In this document: piece by piece, positions 1-9,051 of the stretch
How the letters are laid out: each line of letters opens with the position of its first letter
Position numbering within the stretch: the stretch's first letter is position 1
Origin: JBAXTE01 sp964653595
GTDB lineage: Bacteria > Bacteroidota > Bacteroidia > Bacteroidales > WCHB1-69
DNA length: 64,000 nucleotides
Direction of reading: 5' to 3'
Assembly (NCBI GenBank): GCA_964653595.1
Contig: CAZZHH010000013.1
Coordinates: 9,893 to 73,892, forward strand
Made by a program: the position numbers and the translations under genes
The notes under the pieces: generated by a model
The model's input: the letters and a program-made list of their open reading frames with translations, nothing else
What the model was told of the DNA's origin: nothing
The model's database searches: none

Positions 1-1195
1 TGTTATAATATAAATCATTGGTTAACAGTTTTTTGGATACAATAAACCAACCAGGTTGTTTATACTCTGGCATCTCATTTTTTAGAATACTATCCGTAAA
101 TCCCCAAAAAGCACGATAAAGGTTCATTTCCGTCACCATAAATAAAATCACTTGGTTGCTTTTTACCTGTTCCATGTAATTTAAGTTTTTTACCCACTTT
201 GCATTATCTCCCCATATGTCGGGATAAATGGTTGTATTGTAATACCAAAAATCATTGTTTGAAAATGCTAAATGGGGAATTTTATTGTCAAAAATACTCC
301 AATAATAACTGTCGGCTATGGTAAGTACTCTTGGCCTTTGCTTGCCAGTGGTGTCAATTTCAACTTCTGGATATGCTAAGGTTTCATGTGGCAATTCATA
401 TAATAAGTTGATTGTTTTTTCTAAATCAAAATCTACATCTTTTAACTCATCGGTAGTTTTGATTCCTTTCCATTTGATCTCTGCTAAATCAATATCTGAA
501 GCCGATTGCGTGAATTTTAATAACGTATCTACTGCCATCCACATTCCATAAGTGCTCCAATGAACTCCATATTTCGGATATAATGGATATGGTACTTTTG
601 TTTTCAAATTAGTAAAATAAGATTGTAAATCTAAATGTGGAATGCCTGAGCTAGAGAGATTTTTTTTGAAAGACTCATAATTGGAAATTGTCCGCTCCAA
701 AGGACGATATTTAAGTGGAATTTTTTCGGGATAAGTACCTGCCTTTCCAGGCTCTAACACCAACAACAAATGTGTATTGTAACGATTTAACAGAATGTCT
801 CTTGCAATTTTAAATTGGTGAAGACTTTCTTTAATGTAAGATTCTCCTAAGTAGTTTTTTCCAATATAATCGATAATATATCCCTCTTCAAAAAGATAGT
901 TGTCTTTCCCTAAAATGGCTTTTTCTGCATGTAGTTTTTGCAATAATGAAAAATCTAAGTGGTTGGCAACGCGTATCAATGTGTTTCTAAAGCCCGTTTT
1001 TTGAGCACTCTGTTTTACCATTGCTTCCTGAAACTTGTCATTGAACCACCTGTCCCAAGTGAAATACTTCAACGTATATTCTTTCTCTCCCACAAAATAA
1101 CCATCTAAAGGCCTCTCCTTTACTAGCGAAAAAACTCCAACCACTAACGGTGTCAGTAATATAAACAAAACTACTATCAACAATATCCTTTTCAT
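1..1195 (-). CDS. AlgX/AlgJ-like SGNH-fold O-acetylation protein (3' end outside window)
   Basis: The frame is open from ATG at 1195 to the window edge (398 codons), so the C-terminus is missing. Residues 1-24 form a hydrophobic N-terminal anchor. A conserved HWS motif (H212-W213) and a DSY motif (D295-S296) match the His and Ser blocks of the AlgX/AlgJ/DHHW family of SGNH-like acetyltransferases. These work outside the inner membrane, moving acetyl groups supplied by an MBOAT protein onto a polysaccharide or other acceptor. The gene starts 3 bases after the MBOAT stop codon, so the two are almost certainly co-transcribed. The Asp that precedes His in AlgX (DxHW) is Gly-Val here. The acceptor cannot be told from the sequence. 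Confidence 0.82.
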   Translation of the reverse strand, partial: MKRILLIVVLFILLTPLVVGVFSLVKERPLDGYFVGEKEYTLKYFTWDRWFNDKFQEAMVKQSAQKTGFRNTLIRVANHLDFSLLQKLHAEKAILGKDNYLFEEGYIIDYIGKNYLGESYIKESLHQFKIARDILLNRYNTHLLLVLEPGKAGTYPEKIPLKYRPLERTISNYESFKKNLSSSGIPHLDLQSYFTNLKTKVPYPLYPKYGVHWSTYGMWMAVDTLLKFTQSASDIDLAEIKWKGIKTTDELKDVDFDLEKTINLLYELPHETLAYPEVEIDTTGKQRPRVLTIADSYYWSIFDNKIPHLAFSNNDFWYYNTTIYPDIWGDNAKWVKNLNYMEQVKSNQVILFMVTEMNLYRAFWGFTDSILKNEMPEYKQPGWFIVSKKLLTNDLYYN

Positions 1196-1198
1196 CGT

Positions 1199-2623
1199 TT
1201 AAAACCTAAAGTAAATAAATGGATTATAATCGGATGTAAGAATGTTTCCTAAAGAGACTATAAATAAAATCGTTGCTAATAAAACAAAACCAGAATGAGC
1301 CCATATCTTCTTGTCAACACCATAAACGTATTCCTGAATCTTATTTGTAACTTTAGAAAATGCAAAAAATGAGAATATAGAGGCTATAATTAAAACAATA
1401 AAAAACCGTGATTCTATAAACGATTCGTGCAAATGAAAGTCGAAACGAAACATCGCACTCCATATATTCGTTGCTTGATCTAATGTTTCTGCTCGAAATA
1501 ATACCCACCCTATAACCGTTACAAAAAAGGTAAACGAAATAGAGGCAAATTTTCCCAACTTGTTCAGCCAACTCTCCAAAAAGATTCTATCTAAAATTAG
1601 AAAAATTCCATGATAAGCTCCCCAAAGAATGAACGTCCAAGATGCCCCATGCCATAGTCCAGACAATAAAAAAACAAGACTCAAGTTTAGATATAACCTC
1701 TGTTTAGACACTCTATTTCCCCCCAATGGAATGTATAAATAATTGTGCATCCAACGCCCAAGAGAAATATGCCACCTTCGCCAAAACTCAGAAATGCTTT
1801 GGGATATATATGGGTTGTGAAAATTTTCGGGAAATCGAAATCCTAATAATAATCCCAAACCTATTGCCATGTCGGAATACCCCGAAAAATCAAAATATAT
1901 TTGAAATGTATATGCAAGTGAACCTAACCATGCAGTGGAACTGTCAATTGTTTCTGGTGGTAACGCAAACATAGTGTCTGCATATTCTCCCATGGCATTG
2001 GCTATCAATACTTTTTTTGCCAAACCAATGCAAAACCTGAAAAATCCGGTTAGTTTTTCGTCTATCGTTTCTGTCGAAAATCTGCCCGTAATCTGATCCG
2101 ATATTTCGTGATACCGAATAATTGGACCTGCAATAAGTTTAGGAAATAGTATTATGTATAGTTGATAGTTCCAAAAATGATTTAAGGGCTTATGCACTTT
2201 TCTGTAAACATCCATTACATAAGTTAGTGTTTCAAAAGTGTAAAACGATATCCCGATAGGCATAATTACGTTTAACAATGGTATAGAACTACCTCCCATG
2301 GACTCAATAAAACTATTTACATTGTCGATAAAAAAGTTTGCATACTTAAAGTAGAAAAGCAACCCTACATTGATGATAAGCGGAATGAGCAAAAACAACC
2401 TTCTTCTTTTTGTATCCTCAATGGCGTCCATGTATTTTACTACATGATAATCGATAAATGTGGTGCCAAGTAAAACAAAAATAAATTTTGGCGCTCCCCA
2501 TGCATAAAAAAAGATACTAAAAACAAGTAAAACGATGTTCTTATACTTGATAGGCGTTAAATAGTAAATCACCAATAAAATTGGCAAAAAATATACTAAA
2601 AAAAGTGCACTACTAAATACCAT
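1199..2623 (-). CDS. MBOAT-family membrane O-acyltransferase (AlgI/DltB-like)
   Basis: This 474-residue polytopic membrane protein carries the MBOAT signature: the LSGLWHGASW block with the invariant His at about 325, and the conserved FWRRWHISLGRW stretch. Known relatives (AlgI, DltB, PatA) pass acetyl or D-alanyl groups across the inner membrane to a periplasmic partner. The downstream AlgX-like gene is that partner by context. The length is normal for AlgI-type proteins. A near-consensus promoter (TATCTTTA on the minus strand, 2686-2693) lies between rnr and this gene. The modified polymer is unknown; alginate genes are not seen here. Confidence 0.92.
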   Translation of the reverse strand: MVFSSALFLVYFLPILLVIYYLTPIKYKNIVLLVFSIFFYAWGAPKFIFVLLGTTFIDYHVVKYMDAIEDTKRRRLFLLIPLIINVGLLFYFKYANFFIDNVNSFIESMGGSSIPLLNVIMPIGISFYTFETLTYVMDVYRKVHKPLNHFWNYQLYIILFPKLIAGPIIRYHEISDQITGRFSTETIDEKLTGFFRFCIGLAKKVLIANAMGEYADTMFALPPETIDSSTAWLGSLAYTFQIYFDFSGYSDMAIGLGLLLGFRFPENFHNPYISQSISEFWRRWHISLGRWMHNYLYIPLGGNRVSKQRLYLNLSLVFLLSGLWHGASWTFILWGAYHGIFLILDRIFLESWLNKLGKFASISFTFFVTVIGWVLFRAETLDQATNIWSAMFRFDFHLHESFIESRFFIVLIIASIFSFFAFSKVTNKIQEYVYGVDKKIWAHSGFVLLATILFIVSLGNILTSDYNPFIYFRF

Positions 2624-2685
2624 TATTTTGAACTGTTAGCTAAGAATCGTTTTTTTGTTTATTTGTAACGCTTGTTTTTAATTGC

Positions 2686-2693
2686 TAAAGATA
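2686..2693 (-). promoter_or_regulatory. Candidate -7 box for the O-acetylation pair
   Basis: Reads TATCTTTA on the minus strand, one base from the Bacteroidota TAnnTTTG consensus, about 63 bases before the MBOAT start. No clear TTG -33 element was found. Confidence 0.35.
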
Positions 2694-2732
2694 CGGAATC
2701 TTTAATTGAATCAGTTAAAGATCATTTCCAAA

Positions 2733-4889
2733 TCAATCTACTAATTCATAGTCTAAAAGTTTTTTTGCTAAATCTACTTTTACTACTTTAACTAACACTC
2801 GATCTCCCAAACGATATGATTTTTTGTACTTAGTTCCCACCAATTGATAGTTGTCGTTGTCTAAAACATAAAAATCATCATTCATTCTGTGATTGGCTAC
2901 CAGTCCTTCGCAATGGCTTTCTTCAAGCATTACAAACAAACCCCACTTTGACACTCCAGATATTAAACCCCAAAACTCTTCTCCAACTTTGTCCATTAAA
3001 AATTCAGCTTGCTTGTATTTTACCGATGCACGCTCAGCTTCTGCAGCTTTTACTTCCATCTGCGACGAGTGCTTGCATTTTTCTTCATAAAGTGTTTGAT
3101 CCTGAGATGGTGCACCATTTAAATACATTTCCAATAACCGATGAACCATTACGTCCGGATATCTTCGAATAGGAGAGGTAAAATGTGTGTAATATTTGAA
3201 TCCTAATCCATAGTGCCCAATATTTTCGGTAGTGTAATACGCTTTCATCATAGTACGTATAGCAATGGTTTCTATCATCTGTTGCTCACCTTTTCCTTTA
3301 ATATCTTCGAAAAGGGCATTATACGACTCTGCTAAGCCTTTCCTGGTGCTGGTACGAAGCTGATACCCTAGTTTTTTTAAAAAAATCGAAAAAGTAGACA
3401 GCTTTTCACTGTTGGGTTCATCGTGAATTCGGTAGACAAAGGTTCGCTCTGTGTTTTTGTTTTTGGGACCTCCAATAAATTCAGCCACTCTTCGGTTTGC
3501 TAATAACATGAAATCCTCGATTAAACGATTAGAGTCTTTCATCTCTTTCACATAAACACTTATTGGCTTGGCATTCTCATCTAATTTAAATCTAACCTCT
3601 CTGGATTCGAAGTTGATTGCTCCTTTACTAAAACGATCCGACCTTAACTTTTTTGCCAATCTATCTAGCGTAAGAATCTCTTCACTTAATTCTCCTGCTT
3701 GGTTTTCTATGATCTCTTGTACTTCATCGTAGTTAAATCTCCGTTGCGAGCAAATTACCGTTTTACCAAACCATTCATGAATAATTTTAGCATTATCATC
3801 CATTTCAAAAACCGCAGAAAAACACAATTTATCCTCATTTGGACGTAAAGAACAAACGTGGTTTGATAGCTTTTCGGGCAACATTGGGATCGTTCGGTCA
3901 ACCAAATAAATAGAGGTTGCCCGACGATATCCCTCTTCATCTAATAGGGAACCAGGTTTTACATAGTGAGATACATCTGCAATATGAACTCCTATCTCCC
4001 AATTGCCATTGGCAAGTTTTTTTATCGATAGCGCATCGTCAAAATCTTTTGCATCAAATGGGTCAATAGTTATCGTCAGAGTTTTTCGAAAATCTCTTCG
4101 CTTTTGAATCTCTTTTTCGGATATTATCTCTGAAATTCGTTCTGCTGCTAACTCAACATCTTTTGGAAACGACAACGGAAACTCAAATTCTGCTAGAATA
4201 GAATTCATCTCTACGTCGTTGTTTCCTGGTTTGCCTAACAGATGAATTACTTCCCCAAATGGATTACGAGACCTCTCTGGCCAATCGGTAATAGCCACAA
4301 CTACTTTATCGCCATTTTTTGCGCCATTTAAATCTTTGTCCTCTATCATAATATCAATTGGCATCGATGTGTTGTCGGGCATGAAGTAAGACATCCTTTG
4401 CTCTTTTAAAATCGTTCCAACAAACTGTTTCTTTGCTCGTTTAACAACTTCTATTATTTCACCTTCTAACTTTTTGGTTCTCCTTTTTGGGAAAAGACGA
4501 ACTTTAACGGTGTCGCCATTTAATGCTTGATATGTATTGTTTGAATTGATAAAAATATCTTCCATGTCGGGATCTTCCAAAATCACATATGCCTTGCCAG
4601 TCTGTTTCATGTCTACTACTCCCACAAGGATTGATTTGCTCTCGATTCCGTGCAAAATAGGATTCAAACGATATTTACCTTTGTTTAATTCTAGCAACAT
4701 TCCCTCTTTTGCAAATTTTGACAATTGTTTTCCTATTAAAATTCTCTCATTACGATCAGTTACACTAATGTATGAGGCAATTTGTTTGTAGTTTAATGAT
4801 CGTGTTGGATTTTTTGTGAAAATATCAATAATCTCTTTTTCCATAAAGGATTTTTCTTCTTGTACTTGGGTAGCTTTTTTCTTTTTCAT
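2733..4889 (-). CDS. rnr: Ribonuclease R
   Basis: A 718-residue RNase II/R-family 3'-5' exoribonuclease. Order: N-terminal winged-helix segment (about 20-75), two cold-shock RNA-binding domains (about 80-225), the RNB catalytic domain (about 265-590) and a C-terminal S1 domain (about 632-716). The metal-binding acidic cluster is visible at D276 and in DFDD around 284-287, and the TSPIRRYPD block near the end of RNB is intact. RNase R degrades structured RNA and takes part in rRNA and mRNA turnover. The N-terminus is Lys-rich. The gene is followed on the same strand by the MBOAT pair, but a separate promoter box lies between them. Confidence 0.96.
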   Translation of the reverse strand: MKKKKATQVQEEKSFMEKEIIDIFTKNPTRSLNYKQIASYISVTDRNERILIGKQLSKFAKEGMLLELNKGKYRLNPILHGIESKSILVGVVDMKQTGKAYVILEDPDMEDIFINSNNTYQALNGDTVKVRLFPKRRTKKLEGEIIEVVKRAKKQFVGTILKEQRMSYFMPDNTSMPIDIMIEDKDLNGAKNGDKVVVAITDWPERSRNPFGEVIHLLGKPGNNDVEMNSILAEFEFPLSFPKDVELAAERISEIISEKEIQKRRDFRKTLTITIDPFDAKDFDDALSIKKLANGNWEIGVHIADVSHYVKPGSLLDEEGYRRATSIYLVDRTIPMLPEKLSNHVCSLRPNEDKLCFSAVFEMDDNAKIIHEWFGKTVICSQRRFNYDEVQEIIENQAGELSEEILTLDRLAKKLRSDRFSKGAINFESREVRFKLDENAKPISVYVKEMKDSNRLIEDFMLLANRRVAEFIGGPKNKNTERTFVYRIHDEPNSEKLSTFSIFLKKLGYQLRTSTRKGLAESYNALFEDIKGKGEQQMIETIAIRTMMKAYYTTENIGHYGLGFKYYTHFTSPIRRYPDVMVHRLLEMYLNGAPSQDQTLYEEKCKHSSQMEVKAAEAERASVKYKQAEFLMDKVGEEFWGLISGVSKWGLFVMLEESHCEGLVANHRMNDDFYVLDNDNYQLVGTKYKKSYRLGDRVLVKVVKVDLAKKLLDYELVD

Positions 4890-5084
4890 GTTAAAATATT
4901 TTTTTTGGACAAAAGGATAACTCCAATTGACTTTATTATTTCTATCTTTAATGTGTTAAATTCTTCATCATCATGATGCTTGAAATGTCTCTTTTTAATA
5001 TCGTTTGCCAACGGACGTTAAATCCCCTTTTTGATCAATGAACATAGAATTTATTCTAGTAATTGAGGTTGGCTTAATCTTATT

Positions 5085-6362
5085 TTATGTTTTTTGTTTC
5101 TCCTTTTTAGCAGCAGGAAAAAGAACGTTATTTAATATCAAGCGATAGCCTGGTGAGTTGGGAAAGAGATCAAGTTGTGTTTGGGGATCTCCTACAAAGT
5201 GCTGATAGTCTTCCGGATCGTGGCCACCATAAAAGGTCCATGTCCCTTTTCCGTATTCCCCATGAATATATCTTACTTCCTCAAATTGCTTGCTATCTCC
5301 CAATATTAAGACGTTTGGTTTAAGTTTGGCTTTGTTAAAAGCAGTAGATTGTCCCATAAAACCTTTGATAAGTTGCTCGTGATTCTGACATAGCATGGTT
5401 GGAACTACATCCCACTTAGCAGAAAAATCAAAAAGCGCAAAATAATCATTGTTTTTATTCGATAAATGAACGTTTGGATTTATATCTATATCCGATACTT
5501 CATATTCAAATGGATTGGTAGAAACCTTAAAATTAGTAAAAGCAAAGGTCTTGGAATAATCTAGTTTGTTTTGCACATTCGCATCCATTGGGTCGCCATC
5601 AAACATCACATCGCAAATATCTGTGTTTTCAGCTGCTAAAGCTATGTCAAAACTATCTGGAGCAGAACACATAGAAAACAGATACCCTCCTCCTGCAACA
5701 AAATCACGAATTTTCTTTGCTACTGCCAACTTTAATTTTGAAACCTTTGTATATCCTAATTTACGTGCCATTGCCTCATTGGCATTTACATCCTCAATAT
5801 ACCATTGAGCTCCTCGGTAATTGGCCCAAAACTTACCATACTGCCCTGTAAAGTCTTCATGATGCAGATGCAGCCAATCGTATGTTGGCAAAACCCCCGA
5901 GATTACCTCTTCGTCGTAGATCAATTCGTAGGGGATTTCTGCATACGTAAGTACCAATGTTACGGCATCATCCCAGGGCAACTTGTTTTTCGGGGAATAT
6001 ACCGCTATCTTAGGTGCTTTGTGGAGTTTTATTTCATTCATGTTCGAATCACTGCCTGCTATCTCTTCCAAAATAGTCTGTGCTTGAACATCTGCAACAA
6101 CTTCTGCCGATACCCCTCTGATTTTACACTCGTCTTCTATGGCTTTTAGATAATTGCACATAAAACTTCCACCTTTGTAGTTTAACAACCAACTTACCTC
6201 TATGTTGTTTTGTAAACACCAATAGGCTATACCATAAGCTTTCAAATGATTTTTTTGTATTTTATCCATAGGAATCAAAATTCGAGATCCGAACAACGAC
6301 GATATGGATAATGAAAAAATCATTAAAAAGGTGACCCTGAGTATTGAAAGCTTTCCTATCAT
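5085..6362 (-). CDS. Exported amidotransferase-fold protein (family often labelled 'asparagine synthetase B')
   Basis: A 425-residue protein with an N-terminal hydrophobic signal (about residues 1-26). The body contains a DJ-1/ThuA-like class I amidotransferase pattern: KIAVYSPK start of a Rossmann-like strand (about 115), a DWLHLHHED block, and GGGYLFSMCSAPDSFD around residues 225-240 with a Cys in the nucleophile-elbow position. Members of this Bacteroidota family are commonly annotated as asparagine synthetase B, but no ATP-pyrophosphatase (synthetase) motif or N-terminal nucleophile Cys of true AsnB is visible, so that name is doubtful. It begins 40 bases after dnaB and probably shares its transcript. 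Function unknown; likely envelope-located. Confidence 0.75.
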   Translation of the reverse strand: MIGKLSILRVTFLMIFSLSISSLFGSRILIPMDKIQKNHLKAYGIAYWCLQNNIEVSWLLNYKGGSFMCNYLKAIEDECKIRGVSAEVVADVQAQTILEEIAGSDSNMNEIKLHKAPKIAVYSPKNKLPWDDAVTLVLTYAEIPYELIYDEEVISGVLPTYDWLHLHHEDFTGQYGKFWANYRGAQWYIEDVNANEAMARKLGYTKVSKLKLAVAKKIRDFVAGGGYLFSMCSAPDSFDIALAAENTDICDVMFDGDPMDANVQNKLDYSKTFAFTNFKVSTNPFEYEVSDIDINPNVHLSNKNNDYFALFDFSAKWDVVPTMLCQNHEQLIKGFMGQSTAFNKAKLKPNVLILGDSKQFEEVRYIHGEYGKGTWTFYGGHDPEDYQHFVGDPQTQLDLFPNSPGYRLILNNVLFPAAKKEKQKT

Positions 6363-6402
6363 TTAAGTTGGTTTTTTAAAACACGAAATTACAAATTCCT
6401 TT

Positions 6403-7923
6403 TTATGTCAAAAATGACGGCACATCCTCTTCAAAATCATCGTTCATTTTTGATTGTACCGTTTTATAGGTAAAAGGAGAGTCGTTGTCAAAGCTGTCGT
6501 TCGGTGCTAAAAAAGAGTGATCTTCAAAGCCATTGTCTACGTTGTCAAATTGAGCAAATTGAGCAATAAATCGCAATCTAATATCTTCTAAAGCACCATT
6601 TCTATGCTTTGCAATGATGATATCTGCCATCCCCTTGGTGGGAGTTTGGTCTTCAAATTCATCAATTTTATAGTATTCTGGACGGTAAATAAACATTACC
6701 ATGTCTGCATCTTGTTCAATAGCACCAGATTCCCGTAAATCCGCTAAAGCAGGCCTTTTTGAACCGGTTCTGGTCTCTACTCCACGATTCAGTTGCGATA
6801 AAGCAATAATGGGAATGTTCAACTCTTTTGCAAGATTTTTTAACGACCTTGAGATCGTACTTATCTCTTGCTCTCTGTTGCCTTTTGCATCCCCTCCAGC
6901 AGTCATTAGTTGTAAGTAATCTATGACAATACATTGTATGTCATGCTGTTGTTTAAACCGCCTAGCTTTTGCTCGGAGCTCAAAAACAGAAAGGCCAGGG
7001 GTGTCGTCTATCATCATTTTGGCTTCTGTTAATGGCGTTATTTTATCTAAAAGCTGTTGCCATTCGTGCCCATCCATCTTGCCAGATTTCAACTTCTCAT
7101 TTGGAATCCTAGATTCCGACGATATTAAACGGGTTACAAGCTGTAATGCCGACATCTCTAAAGAAAAAATAGCAATCGGCTTGTGGTAGGTAACTGCCAT
7201 ATTTCTTGCCATCGACAACACAAAAGCTGTTTTACCCATACCTGGCCGTGCTGCCAAAATAATTAAATCGGAACGTTGCCAACCGGAGGTTACCCTGTCT
7301 AACTCCACAAATCCACTTGGTATACCACTTAATTGATCTTCGTGATCCTTCGCTTTTTCAATGTTTTTTACAGCATCTCTAACTAAACTAGGCATGTCTT
7401 GCGATTTTTTTTTGAAATTTGATTCTGCAATTTCAAACATATCTTGAGCCGCTTTATCTAAAAGCTCTATCGCATCGGTAGAATCTTTATATGCGTCGAT
7501 AAGTACATTGTTAGAAACTCTTATCAACTCTCGTTGAATGAACTTTTCAGCCAGAATTCTTGCATGAAACTCGATGTTGGCTGCGGAAGAAATTCGGTTG
7601 GTAAGAGAGGCAATAAAAAAGGGTCCTCCTACCATGTCTAAATCCCCACTCTTTTTTAATTCATTGGTTACCGTTAATATATCAATAGGCGAACTGGATG
7701 AAAATAGACGTTGTATAGCACTAAATATTTTTGCATGGCTCTCCTTGTAAAACATAGAGGGAACCAACTGATCGATGATGATGTTTAATGCATTTTGATT
7801 GAGCATCATAGAACCTAAAACAGCCTCTTCAATGTCTACTGCTTGGGGTGGCACTTTCCCAAATTGTGATAAATCTATAATTCCAGTTTCTGTTTTTTTC
7901 CCTTTGCGAGTTACTTCTGCCAT
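6403..7923 (-). CDS. dnaB: Replicative DNA helicase DnaB
   Basis: A 506-residue hexameric replicative helicase. The N-terminal DnaB domain (about 30-130) is followed by the RecA-like ATPase with Walker A (AARPGMGKT, about 225-233), Walker B (IDYLQLM) and the conserved arginine-finger region near FIYRPEYY. It unwinds DNA at the replication fork and binds primase. No intein interrupts the gene. A good promoter box lies directly upstream (7940-7947). The C-terminal 60 residues are acidic and low in complexity, as in many Bacteroidota DnaB proteins. Confidence 0.97.
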   Translation of the reverse strand: MAEVTRKGKKTETGIIDLSQFGKVPPQAVDIEEAVLGSMMLNQNALNIIIDQLVPSMFYKESHAKIFSAIQRLFSSSSPIDILTVTNELKKSGDLDMVGGPFFIASLTNRISSAANIEFHARILAEKFIQRELIRVSNNVLIDAYKDSTDAIELLDKAAQDMFEIAESNFKKKSQDMPSLVRDAVKNIEKAKDHEDQLSGIPSGFVELDRVTSGWQRSDLIILAARPGMGKTAFVLSMARNMAVTYHKPIAIFSLEMSALQLVTRLISSESRIPNEKLKSGKMDGHEWQQLLDKITPLTEAKMMIDDTPGLSVFELRAKARRFKQQHDIQCIVIDYLQLMTAGGDAKGNREQEISTISRSLKNLAKELNIPIIALSQLNRGVETRTGSKRPALADLRESGAIEQDADMVMFIYRPEYYKIDEFEDQTPTKGMADIIIAKHRNGALEDIRLRFIAQFAQFDNVDNGFEDHSFLAPNDSFDNDSPFTYKTVQSKMNDDFEEDVPSFLT

Positions 7924-7939
7924 TGTATCATTTTTTTTT

Positions 7940-7947
7940 CAAAGATA
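7940..7947 (-). promoter_or_regulatory. -7 box of the dnaB promoter
   Basis: TATCTTTG on the minus strand, an exact match to TAnnTTTG, 16 bases before the dnaB start codon. The predicted leader is therefore about 10 nt. Confidence 0.6.
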
Positions 7948-8049
7948 AGAGGTTTTTCATTAATACGTGAAATCTATTTGCAAAAAACCATATTTTAGGA
8001 AAGGGAATTGTAAAAAATAGAATCCTCCTCATCAATTAGTTGTAATGCA

Positions 8050-8889
8050 TTATAAAAAAGTTTTTAACATAGCAATTTCTGAAGCCCAAATCTCTTCGTT
8101 TGGGGTTTCTAATATCAATGGCATGTCGTTAAAACGATTGTCTTTCATTATTTGGGTAAAAGGAATTACCCCTATAGTTCCAATGCCAATACTATCGTGC
8201 CTATCTACCCTTGAACCAAACTCTTTTTTGGAGTCGTTTATATGCATTCCCTTTAAATATTGAAAGCCAACTATTGTATCAAATTCGTTAAAAGTTTTTT
8301 GAAAACCCTCTACAGTAGCCAAATTATAACCAGCTGAATAGGCATGACAGGTGTCGATACATACTCCTACCCTCGATTTGTCTTCTACATAATGTATGAT
8401 GGTTGCTAGTTGCTCAAATCTAAAACCTAAATTAGTCCCTTGTCCAGCAGTGTTTTCTATTACAGCTGTAACTCCTGATGTTTTCTCAAGAGCAATGTTA
8501 ATGGATTCGGCAATGGTTTTCAAACAAGTTTCTTCCTCTATTTTTCCTAAATGACTCCCTGGATGAAAATTCAGTCTGTCTAAACCAAGTTGTTCACATC
8601 GATTCATCTCATCAATAAAGGCATCCCTCGATTTTTGTAGAGGTTCAGACTCTGGATGCCCTAAGTTTATTAAATAACTATCGTGGGGCAATATTTGTGC
8701 TGGAGAATAACCCAAATTTAGACAGTTCTCCTTAAAAAGTTCAATACTTTTTCTGGATAGGGGTGGTGCAACCCATTGCCGTTGGTTTTTTGTAAACAGT
8801 GCAAATGCAGTTGCTCCAATTAAATTTGCATTTATCGGCGCATTTTCTACTCCTCCAGAGGCACTAACATGGGCTCCAATGTATTTCAT
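8050..8889 (-). CDS. nfo: Deoxyribonuclease IV (AP endonuclease)
   Basis: A 279-residue TIM-barrel AP endonuclease of the Nfo/EndoIV family, which cuts DNA 5' to abasic sites in base-excision repair and binds three zinc ions. Signature blocks are present: N-terminal GAHVSASGG, the LNFHPGSHLG block, the ENTAGQG block, CIDTCHAYSAGY and the KGMHINDSK / RHDSIGIG metal-ligand regions. The length equals the family norm. It is divergent from the MATE gene across a 160-base promoter region that holds an exact inverted repeat. Confidence 0.96.
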   Translation of the reverse strand: MKYIGAHVSASGGVENAPINANLIGATAFALFTKNQRQWVAPPLSRKSIELFKENCLNLGYSPAQILPHDSYLINLGHPESEPLQKSRDAFIDEMNRCEQLGLDRLNFHPGSHLGKIEEETCLKTIAESINIALEKTSGVTAVIENTAGQGTNLGFRFEQLATIIHYVEDKSRVGVCIDTCHAYSAGYNLATVEGFQKTFNEFDTIVGFQYLKGMHINDSKKEFGSRVDRHDSIGIGTIGVIPFTQIMKDNRFNDMPLILETPNEEIWASEIAMLKTFL

Positions 8890-8924
8890 TTTTCTGTTTT
8901 TAAGTTTATAAAACTACAACATTT

Positions 8925-8999
8925 GTGTTTAAAAACAAGTTCACACTTATATTATTTTATGTGCGAATTTTAAGTTTTTTAACTCCTGTTTTTAAACAC
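8925..8999. repeat. 13-bp exact inverted repeat between nfo and the MATE gene
   Basis: GTGTTTAAAAACA at 8925-8937 is repeated in inverted form at 8987-8999, with 49 bases between the arms. The right arm ends 36 bases before the MATE -7 box. It could be a paired operator site for a regulator of the divergent promoters, or a trace of a small palindromic element. Confidence 0.5.
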
Positions 9000-9034
9000 C
9001 TAACAAAATTACACAAAAACTCACTCATTATGAT

Positions 9035-9042
9035 TACTTTTG
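9035..9042 (+). promoter_or_regulatory. -7 box of the MATE gene, almost touching the start codon
   Basis: TACTTTTG, an exact TAnnTTTG match, ends only 9 bases before the preferred ATG at 9052. The transcript would have a leader of only a few bases. Confidence 0.5.
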
Positions 9043-9051
9043 CCCCCAATT

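Noticed and set aside
318..551. Plus-strand 77-codon frame near the left edge
   Set aside because: It lies antisense to the AlgX-like gene, whose frame is open for 398 codons with family motifs.
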